Assembly (NCBI GenBank): GCA_006384855.1
Contig: VCJN01002406.1
Coordinates: 1-64,000, forward strand
Source of the DNA: Tetraselmis striata
Taxonomy: Eukaryota > Chlorophyta > Chlorodendrophyceae > Chlorodendrales > Chlorodendraceae
Direction: 5' to 3'
DNA: 64,000 bases
Position numbers and translations under genes: made by a program
Shown: positions 55,831 to 64,000 of the stretch, one piece after another
How the letters are laid out: every line of letters begins with the position of its first letter
Numbering within the stretch: position 1 is the first letter of the stretch
Notes under the pieces: model-generated
The model's database searches: none
What the model was told of the DNA's origin: nothing
What the model saw: the letters and a program-made list of their open reading frames with translations, nothing else

Positions 55831-56149
55831 GGGGGGGTAAGGGGGCGGGGGCTACTGCTTGTTCTTGTTCTTGCGTGCCCGGGGGACCCTCCGCTTCGAC
55901 GATCTCGCTGCCTCCGCCTCCGCCTCCGCCTCCGTCTGCGCCTCCGACGGACTCCGCCTCCGACTCCGCGACCGTCAGTTTCTTACCTCGGCGCTTCTTC
56001 ACTGGCCTCTTCCGCTTCTTGTCATCCGTCAGTGTCTTCACCACCGCGGGAGGCTGTGCCGTCGACGACGCCGCCATGAGCTTCCTTACCTTGGCGTCGG
56101 GACGCCCCCTGTGCCCATACGCCCACAACAAGCCACAATCGTTTCGCCT

Positions 56150-56441
56150 TTAAGCGGCTGAGGATCCGGCCTCCTCGGCCACCACGAGTTGCGCCGCTGG
56201 CACTGTGGAAGCCTTGGCGTTGAGGTGGGCCTTACGGCGCTCCCGGACGAACCTGCGCGCGGCACAAGTTAGCCACGAGTGGGTGCGTGCTAATGTGGAG
56301 GGTGGAGTGTTTTGTTGCGCGCCCACCTTGTCACGCGTTTCCTCATGTCTTTCTCGTCCTCCTCGATGCCGGCGGCGCGGACACGCGAGACAACAAGGCT
56401 CGCCGCCCACTTTTGCCCGGGGGGCGAGGTCTGCCATGGCG
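56150..56441 (-). CDS. Hypothetical protein, last two exons
   Basis: Two minus-strand exons (56441-56327 and 56252-56150) join through a GTGGGC...CGCAG intron of 74 bases with matching phase. They give APWQTSPPGQKWAASLV...EEDEKDMRKRVT followed by RFVRERRKAHLNAK... and a TAA stop. The charged, helical composition suggests a coiled or DNA-associated tail. An upstream exon ending MSAERRAKLRLAKVVE at a GTAAGC donor (57234-57187) may belong to the same gene, but the connection was not resolved. Confidence 0.35.
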
Positions 56442-57249
56442 CTGTGAGCGGTGAAGGGGGGGGGGGGGGGGCCGAGGTGGAGAAACTAACACCCAGTCGA
56501 CGACCGCCTTCCGCAGCAGTCAACGACACATCGGAGGCGAGGAGCAGCGCGCCACTACTATTTATATGCACGTATTGTCAAGAGCTAGTCGGTGCGGCAT
56601 TGTGTCGGTGTAATTTCGCAATGTTTATTGTTGAAGTAGCACGGCGTAATGAATACGCGGTTTCACCGAGTGAATCCGGGATAATATGTGCGGTAGGGCG
56701 CGCGTATATGTGCGCGACGAATGTGCGCGGATGTGCGCAGCGTTGTGCGGCGGTGTGCGGCGGTGTGCACCGATGTAAATATAGTGTGAATATTATATCG
56801 GCCGTAGACGATCGGGTCTGGCAGCAGTGTCGTTTCGTGGAGCAGTATATGTGCCCGGCCTCATTTATACCGCCCCCTACCTGCGCTGCACGGTCCACCC
56901 CTACGAATTACTTAGCACAAACCGCCATTACTTAATAGGAACCTAGCACAGCCAGGCTTATATGCCCGCTTTGCCGATCAACTTCTACGCACTTTCCGTC
57001 CCTCAACCGCCGGACATGGGGGTTAAGCCGCCAGCCTCGGCAGTTGCTTAGCCAGACTTGGCATCCCGTACCGTGTCCATGGCTTCGCAGCTCTGCCGCC
57101 GGCACACGCCGAGTCCGGCGCTTGCTGCCGCGGGGTTGCGCACGCATGCACGCACGGTAAAACGCCGCCGACGCCGCCACGCTTACTTCCACCACCTTCG
57201 CCAGCCGCAGCTTCGCACGCCGTTCCGCCGACATACGAAACGCACGAAT

Positions 57250-57270
57250 CCCCCCCCCCCCCCCCCCCCC
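57250..57270 (+). repeat. Poly-C tract
   Basis: About 21 C, preceding a GTCCCCGTG segment. No assigned gene. Confidence 0.85.
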
Positions 57271-57809
57271 GTCCCCGTGTCATGTATAATATATTCAAGG
57301 CGACTATGCGGGGCGCACCACACGCCGCGGCGTGGGTCGGCGGAGCGGCGGGCGGCGGGAGCCCTAATGGCCGGGCAGTATCCACACCCACGCCGGCACC
57401 GCCGCTCACCTCCGACGCGGATGAACCACCTCCCAAAGGAAACATGCCGGTTGGTGGTAAGCGCAGCAGGCGTGGGGTGCCGGCGCCGGTACCGTTGCGA
57501 CGGAGCTGTCGCGTCACGAACCGCACCGCATGTGGAGCAACACATGGCGGTGCCGGCCCCACCTATGTCTAGGGCCACCTCCTCACAACACCCCGCCACG
57601 ACGGCGTCGGCCACCGCCGACGGTGCCGTTGCGGGGGGGGGGACGCCCTGCAAGGCGACGATGATGCGCCTGATGCGCCGCGTCAGGAGGCGGAGGAGGC
57701 CGTGGTTGAGGCGACTGATAGGGCTGAGTGAGTTGTCGAGGCGAGCGAGGCTGCGCTCGCGCCACCCGCCCCGCAGCCACCTGCGGGACATGCCGACTTG
57801 CTCGTCGCC

Positions 57810-58175
57810 ATGTTGACCGGAGCACTACGAGCAGTGGCGGGAGGCGGCCACATGCACTATCATGTGCGTGTCCTGGCCGGACGCCCGTCATGCGTGTACT
57901 GCGGCCAACGGACGGAATGGGAGTGTTGCTGCGACGGGACCCCGGCTTGGTGCGGCCCCAAGTACCCATGCATGGCGACCCATCAGCGGGCAGTCCCCTG
58001 CCCGACCACGGCCGCGGTGAGGGCGGAGTTCCGCCATGTCAGGGACGTGTTCCACGACGCGACTCGCGCCGCCGTGTGTGAGGCTTCCGAGAAGGCACGC
58101 GCGGCTGGTAGGGTGCGCATGGTGAGGCGGCGGACGGCCCGGGAGATGATGGAGAGCGAGACATGCCGTCAGTGA
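57810..58175 (+). CDS. Cys-rich, zinc-finger-like ORF (possible transposase tail)
   Basis: A plus-strand frame of 121 codons contains PSCVYCGQRTEWECCC and GTPAWCGPKYPCMATHQ, a spaced C-x2-C...C...C...C...H array. It ends in a basic helix-like tail (EKARAAGRVRMVRRRTAREM). Similar Cys-rich tails close PiggyBac and other DDE transposases, but the catalytic core was not found upstream. The frame may continue from exons to the left (57598-57800). The family assignment is tentative. Confidence 0.4.
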   Translation: MLTGALRAVAGGGHMHYHVRVLAGRPSCVYCGQRTEWECCCDGTPAWCGPKYPCMATHQRAVPCPTTAAVRAEFRHVRDVFHDATRAAVCEASEKARAAGRVRMVRRRTAREMMESETCRQ

Positions 58176-58207
58176 AGTCGGGCGCAATGATATTGGGTGG
58201 GGCACAC

Positions 58208-58600
58208 GGGCGTGTAACACTTGCACTTTGCGCGTATGGCTGGGTTACATCTAGGCGGCGTCACACTATGCATCCGGAAAGGCTGCGTTGCTACTGCAAA
58301 CGATGCGACGCCTCACTCTGTAGCAACCGCTGCCGCGCCTATCCCACAGCCGCTGCCCCCCCCCCCCCCCCCCCCCCCCCCCGCGCGCGGGATCCCCGCC
58401 ATTAGCAGCTTGCACTTGCACTTTGCGCGTACTGCTGGGTTACATCCAGGCGGCGTCACGCCGGAAAAGCTGCGTTGCTACTGCAAACGATGCTACGCCT
58501 CACTCTGTAGCAACCGCTGCCCCGCCTATCCCACAGCCGCTGCCCCCCCCCCCCCCCCTCGCGCACCGTCCTGCGACCTCGCGTGGATCCCCGCCACGAG
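58208..58600 (+). repeat. Tandem duplication (about 195 bp) with a C tract in each unit
   Basis: Both units contain CACTTGCACTTTGCGCGTA, TGCTACTGCAAACGATGC, CTCACTCTGTAGCAACCGCT and CTATCCCACAGCCGCTG, then a C run and GGATCCCCGCCA. The C run is about 26 nt in the left unit (58357-58382) and about 16 nt in the right (58543-58558). Confidence 0.9.
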
Positions 58601-58958
58601 CAGCTCGGGGGCGTCGACGCCCGAGTCGGCAGCATTCGCGCAGGACATGTGGGCAGGGGCCATGAGAACAGCCACCTTGCGGTTGCCCGGACCGTCTAGG
58701 AGGACAAGGGCCTCCTCCCCGCCGGAACCACCGCCACCGCCCGGCACTCTCCACAAGTCCAAGCCCACGGCAGTGTGGGCTCGTTCCAGCGTCCACACCG
58801 TACACAATGCAGCCCTATGGGCCGCGCGCTGGCATGGCTGTCGTCCGAGTCAGCCCCCGGCGGGGGCGGCGGCGTGGCAAGGTAGAAGTGTTGAGCTCGC
58901 GCGACCATGGTGGTGTACTTGGCGTCTTCGCGCTCCGCCAGCAGGCATGCGGATAAAC

Positions 58959-60280
58959 CTGTCGGCATTGCACTCCGGGCAGTGCTGGTCGGGGAGGTTC
59001 GCCCATCCGCCAGCCTTCCCGGGCGCCCCGCTGAACGCCACGCACCCCTTGGGGCACATGTGCCGGACATATCTGGATGTATCAGGCACCTGCATGCATC
59101 GGGAGGCGAGAGCGTGAGGGGCATGACACCCCAAGACGCGCCGCGTCAAGCACGCACCCATGCAGACATCCCGGCCGTACCCGCAGGAACTTCCGCATCG
59201 CCTTGTGGCTGCGTGGCACGGCCATCCCACCCCAGGTGAAGCCGGCGGGCATGATGTCATGCAGCAGCTGCCAGTCGCTGTCAGCGGAGTTGTTAAAGTT
59301 CTTGCTCTTCACATGGGCCGAGCACTTCATGACTGCAAACGTGAGGGCATTCGTGTCGGACCCCGGCACAGCAGCAGACTCCCACGCCCGGAGGTGCGCC
59401 GCCTCCTCCTCCTCCTCCTCATCGCTCGTCCACCCGGCGCCAGCCGCGTCCCCCCCCCCCCCCCCCCCCCCCTCCCCCTTCCCAGCCCTCCTCTTCGGAT
59501 TCACTGGACTGGTCATCGCCTTCAGGGACGGTTGCCAAGCGAGCCTCCCCGTCCGCATCCACAGGGGAATGCTCCTGGGCAGCCGCCATAGCCTCCACAA
59601 CCTGCCACGCCGACCGGGCGGGTGCGTGTGATTCCATACAACCGCAGGTGAGTGGTGCCACCAGCACACAGGCCGGGCCCACTCACCTCTAAACGCAGAA
59701 GGTCCACAGTGTCACCGTCCTCGAAAACAGCGCGCCACTGGGTCGCCCCGCCGTAGATCTCCAACACCCACTCGGTAACGACGCTGGTTATCACGCCGTA
59801 GTGCCATACTCCCCGGAACTTCTTGGCGATGACCTTCATGTAGAAGTCACCGGGATCGCCTTCCCCGTATCACGCCCTCATCGCGGGTTCCACGCCCGCC
59901 GGCGGCCACGCAGGCGCGTCGATGTCCATACCGTCTTCGCCAACGGGGTCCTCCCCCACGCCCATCACATCGTCCACCTTCGAGCCGCCGTCGTCCGAGA
60001 CCGGCGCCGGCGTGCCGTTTCCGACGGCTGCAGCTACTCCTGCTGCCGCCCCTGCTGTTGCTGCTGCTGCTGCTGCCGCCCCTGCTGCTGCTGCTTGTGA
60101 TATGGCGGCCTTGCGGCGCAACTTAGCCGCACGCTTCAACGAGTGGCTACAGTTCGGGAATTTTAGGAAGTGCCGCTCTCGCGCCATCTTATCACATGTG
60201 CCCGTCACGTTGCCCCGGCAGTGCTTGCATGAGTACACGCCATCTTTCGACACACTCGATATCCATCCCTTTCCCGGCAT
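58959..60280 (-). pseudogene. TNP2-like transposase, N-terminal part, with BED-like finger and in-frame stop
   Basis: Three minus-strand exons are readable (60280-59687, 59601-59181, 59089-58959). Exon A opens MPGKGWISSVSKDGVYSCKHC, a C-x2-C...H...C BED-like finger, then an Ala-rich linker. An in-frame TGA (59872-59870) interrupts the frame, which then continues into FRGVWHYGVITSVVTEWVLE, a Tudor/chromo-like barrel. Exon B has an acidic linker, a Gly-coding G tract where the frame changes, and the TNP2-family helix LLHDIMPAGFTWGG...AMRKFLR. Exon C carries the TNP2 zinc motif RHMCPKGC...HCPECNADR. TNP2-like proteins are DDE transposases of CACTA-related elements. The catalytic part is missing to the left, so the gene is truncated as well as stopped. 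Confidence 0.7.
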
Positions 60281-60900
60281 GCCTGCTGCAGCGCGCGGGG
60301 GGCAGAGGGGGGGGAAGGGGGTGAGAGTTGGGGTGGATGTAACCCACCACCGGCAGGCAACACAGATGCGAGTGCGCGGCTGTCCGCGCTTGATTCAGCG
60401 GTGAGCGGCGGTAACCGTGAGGCGACCCCGTACTCCATGCGCGTGTTGGGGCGTTACACAATCATCAGCAGTTAGGGCGGCTGCATTAAAACGCGCACCT
60501 ACGAACACCACCTACCGCCTACCACCTACCGTACCACCTACATCCGCCCACACCTCCGCCCGTCGTGCCGCACATCGCCGCACACCGCGGGGTCAGCGAT
60601 GTGCAGCGATGTGCAGCGAGTACGTGCAGCCGCCTGTACTTAGCCCGGGTGCTCCGCGTCGGCGGGCGACACGCGAGCCCGCGTGCGCATATCAATTTGA
60701 TGAAATTATCGAAACGAGAAATTCATATAGTACTTTACAGGTCGCGCGCGATAGTCGTCGCTACTCGGTATGAAATCCACGGCCCTCGTCCGTCCCGTAT
60801 CGTCCCCGTATGTTGTCGTTCGTCACAAGTAGGGCACACTTGCGTCACATCTGAATCTCACAATGTGTGCCAGTTGGTGTGCGGGGCAAACGCTCCTCTT
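60281..60900. other. No gene recognised
   Basis: Tandem-like CACCTACCG and GATGTGCAGC words are present (60505-60630). No domain was found. Confidence 0.4.
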
Positions 60901-63900
60901 GCTCATAGAGCTCGCACGCAACCAAGGTGATGGGGGGGGGGGGGGGGGCAGGGGATGTGCAGTGTGGGTAGCTTCCAGGATGTACTGCACCAGCCCTATG
61001 GTGATGACTTCATTGTTAAAGTCCTCCACAACAGCCCGGCTGTAGTGGCACAACATTAGCGTGTATGAGCTTATGAGAAGTGAGAGGCGGGGCATCAAGC
61101 TGCACGAAAACATCATCGACTCATATACATGTCAGGGTGCACAACATGCTTGCCGTAGCGGGTGGCTGGCAGCCACTGATGTGACAACGGCTTGTGAGGG
61201 CGCCGCGTTGTCTCCTTGTATGGATATGCCACCTGACATTTCGAGCATTGGAGACACATATAGTTTAGCGCTACAACAGTCACTGCTAGGAATGGTTGGC
61301 TGAAGCAGGCGCGTGACGACGTGGGAAGTTCACCTTCATCCAATAATTCGCGTACTTGACACCTGTAATCATGGGTGAAGTGCCACTGCCCACCTTGCAC
61401 TGGTCATACAGTTGAAACATGCGTCGCATGTTCGCATGTTTGCTTCACCAGCATGATCACCATCACACTTGCATATACATACATACATACATACATACAT
61501 ACATACTTATATGTGTGTACATACATATATCACGCACATCGGTGTCCAGCAGCAGGCGCACCACACCTCACATGCTCGTTGATGCCATCTATCTCTAGCC
61601 GGCTCATCCTTCACTGCTCGTTAGGTTGTATGCTGGCCTCTTCTATGTAGCGCTGCAGGACCCAAATGCACTCCGGCCACGTTACTGCAACTCCAATGCT
61701 GTCCGGCTCCACGGCCGCCCCGTGTGCCCCGGGCGGTGAGTCATCATACCTGCCTCGAAGTTGTGCATCATCTGCCGCCTCGAAGTGGCCTACCCGGTCC
61801 TAAGTCCAGGCAAATCCTGGAAATCCGGATCCAGCTTAGCACGGATGAGCGTCAGCCGGTTCTGGAGGCAGAGCATCCGCGCATAGGAGCGCTCCACATC
61901 GGAAGTGCCCGGGCCGCGTGTCACACCCTTCACGTCTCTCATCTGCACAACATCACGCATATGCTGCCAGGTATTATGACCGGTTTGGCAAAGGGGAGAG
62001 TAGAGCAAAGGCTGAAACGGGAAGGAGGGGGGGGGGGGGGGGCTCACGGCGCGCTCCATCCACAGCTCGGAATCGCGGGCTGTGCTGCCCCTAGTAGCCT
62101 CCTAGGCCCGCAAGCGGCAAACTAGGTTGTGCATTTTCAATTTGCGCATATGGTTAGGGCAGTGCAAGCTGACCATGCATGCATGGGTTGTCAGGTAGTG
62201 GTTTTCGCCCTCCTCGCGCCTCTCGTGGATCGTCTCGAGTGCCACACGGTTGGGATGATCAGCATGGGGGGGGGGGGGGGGGGGGGGGGTACCACAAGTG
62301 GTGCAGAACTACGCTCTGGAGGTGATACCACATGACGGACAGTTGAGGGTGGCTGTCCAACATATCCCTACACAGTTTATTTGGTCAGCCTATAGTGGCA
62401 AGTGATACATATCAAACGGTCGCATGCAGCAACATCGTGAGAAGGCGTACCTGAGCACGAGGACAGACACCGTCTCAGTGAAGTGAAGGAAGTCCTCGCA
62501 TGTCCAGCTTGCTCAGACTTTGTTCGAGTTTAGCATCTCCCGGATATAGGCCTGCCACAATCACGGGTGAGGTACAACAGACGCATCCTCTGGTATATCA
62601 AGCGGATGCGGGGCTTCATGCCTTGCCACAGACATGATATCCTTTGCAAATATTACAGTTACTTGCATAGGGGGAGGCTGGATATGTGGCCGCCTGGGAG
62701 TGACATACTGGCAGCGTGCCGACATGCTCCCAAAAGTGCTTCACTACACCAAGCAAAAACGCACGCGCCACAGCTAGCGGCCAAAACTCCACGTAGCTGA
62801 CGTGCGGGAGCCATCGAACAAACGGCGACACACCAGTTGTGCCAGCAACTGTTCTGTCGATGCGTGCGCGGTCCACCTCGTGGGCCGGGAAATGCATGTC
62901 GGCACTGTTCATGACCCGCTCCCCTACGTGGCCGATGGGTGCTTCCGATGCTGGCTTGCCTAACGCTGCATGCAGCACGGTTTGTGGCACTCCGTCATCG
63001 TGGCCTTCATTGTGCTCCTCCCCTTTGTAAAATCCGAAGTAGTACTTCCCTGCCGAGCCAGTGATGACACACGTCTGCACCGAAGCACTACAATCACGCA
63101 GGTAGACATGACATGTATATGCCATGACAATGACGCACCTTTCCGTATACCCTGCCCGTCATGGCATGCATCAGGCAGAAGTAGCAGCCCAACCATGAGC
63201 TAGTGCCCTCTCGCTTCATTGCCTTGAAGCGGCCTGGGATATCAGCAAACACTGCACCAACTTACACCTATGAAACATGGCAGCATGCAACGCTCATCAG
63301 CAGATGGGATACATATCAAGCATAGCAGTCAATATATATGTAAGTCATGTTGTACAACAAGCCTCAACATATGTGACTCAAGCACAACATTATTGGGCAG
63401 CAAGTTCAGGGCTACTTCACGCAGCGCAGAAAGCATACATTTCCGATGGCGCAATGCCCGTCGAACTTTCTGTGCCGGTCCGCCACTTGCCCTTGCCCAC
63501 AGCCCCGCGCGCCTCCTCGGCAAGTATAGCTCTTTATGCTCTTGCATGCCACATGCCACTTTCAGGGTTCACAAAGACACGCGAGCAAGTGCAAGGCATC
63601 TCCGCCTCCGCACATACTGTAGGTAGCTCCTCCATCTTCTCTCGCGGCAGCAGCGTGACGAGCCCATGTAGCTGCTCCCGAGATATCAAAATCCGCTCCA
63701 ACTGCTGCTCCGTGAGCTCCTTCCTGTCGATGTCCGCGTAATCTATCATGTAAAGAGCTCCACGCGAGTCTCTCCGCCATGAAGTGACCTGGCCACGGCG
63801 GTTGGCACTAGGGGGCGAGCTTGTAACATGAGAAAATGCCGTCCGCTGGATATGGGGCTACGGGTGGTGCGTGCGAGAGCGGCCTACCTGTCCGAACAAA

Positions 63901-64000
63901 TCGACATCCTCTCTGAACGACTTCGTCACGAGAAGCCCGACGTACCCGTTAGCCTCGGCGGCGATGGGGTCGGGATCCCCAACGTCCATATATCTCGACC
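60900..64000 (-). CDS. TNP2-like DDE transposase, partial (N-terminus beyond the window)
   Basis: A chain of minus-strand exons can be followed: 63251-63139 (FADIPGRFKAMKREGTSSWL), 63074-62709 (YYFGFYKGEEHNEGHDDG ... VEFWPLAVARAFLLGVVKHFW), an exon ending at 62451 (WTCEDFLHFTETVSVLVLR), 62367-62293, 62084-62048 (SELWMERA) and 61942-61794 (MRDVKGVTRGP). Further pieces lie at about 61748-61640 (IWVLQRYIEEAS) and 61116-60960 (LLCHYSRAVVEDF...). Phases match at every border I could check. The A-D-x-P...K..G...S...C..C start, the H-x-L-x-G-V-V-K-x-F-W helix and the tail motif are typical of TNP2/CACTA-type transposases, which cut and paste DNA elements. Frames at 63534-63749 (IDYADIDRKELTEQQLERIL) and near the window edge are probably earlier exons. 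No stop was met in the spliced exons, so the copy may be intact. Confidence 0.75.
61476..61506 (+). repeat. (CATA)n microsatellite
   Basis: About seven CATA units within the TNP2-like gene, probably intronic. Confidence 0.95.

Noticed and set aside
55561..56131. Pro-rich and Gly-rich proteins on either strand
   Set aside because: These frames are carried by the poly-C/poly-G tracts and change with tract length.
1..64000. CRISPR array, rRNA, bacterial operons or phage genes
   Set aside because: No regularly spaced repeats with unique spacers, no rRNA-like segments, and genes are spliced. Nothing supports a prokaryotic origin.

Overview
This is a eukaryotic nuclear window, most likely from a GC-rich green microalga. 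The evidence is intron-rich genes with GTGCG-type donors, a plastid fibrillin, a nicastrin whose key stretches resemble the plant form, and DIRS/TOC1-like retroelements of the kind known from chlorophytes. The species cannot be named from sequence alone. A 19-base Tn5 (Nextera) mosaic end at 117-135 shows that the left edge carries library adapter.

Layout. 1-4.4 kb: a degenerate Ty3/gypsy chromovirus (protease, reverse transcriptase, RNase H, integrase, chromodomain, start of the 3' LTR). 5.6-9.1 kb: a minus-strand DIRS-like element with reverse transcriptase/RNase H remains between direct repeats. 11.2-15.9 kb: a minus-strand element with split direct repeats, carrying a nested miniature LTR element. 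17.0-19.3 kb (minus): a four-exon FAM173-like methyltransferase. 20.7-28.3 kb (minus): a fifteen-exon nicastrin gene, the gamma-secretase scaffold subunit. 28.7-33.4 kb: retroelement debris, including a LINE relic. 33.4-35.5 kb (plus): a seven-exon two-pass membrane protein of unknown function. 36-39.9 kb: SINE copies and sequence with no gene. 39.9-42.4 kb: a young split-repeat element. 42.6-44.7 kb (plus): a four-exon PAP/fibrillin. 49.7-52.7 kb: another split-repeat element. 53-58 kb: weak hypothetical ORFs and an extreme G/C tract. 59.0-60.3 kb and 60.9-64.0 kb (both minus): two TNP2-like transposase genes, the left one broken.

Two themes stand out. First, long G or C homopolymers are everywhere, and within spliced genes they are consistently C on the sense strand, often starting within a few bases of the 5' splice site. 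Second, four copies of one element family share the A1-internal-B1-A2-B2 split-repeat order known from PAT/TOC1 tyrosine-recombinase retrotransposons. No recombinase was found here, but a DIRS-type reverse transcriptase relic is close by.

The three recognised cellular genes do not form a pathway: nicastrin acts in intramembrane proteolysis, fibrillin in plastid lipid bodies or thylakoids, and the methyltransferase probably modifies protein lysines. Exon borders were set by hand from reading frame, splice dinucleotides and phase. The nicastrin, fibrillin, methyltransferase and two-pass protein models each close in frame from start to stop.
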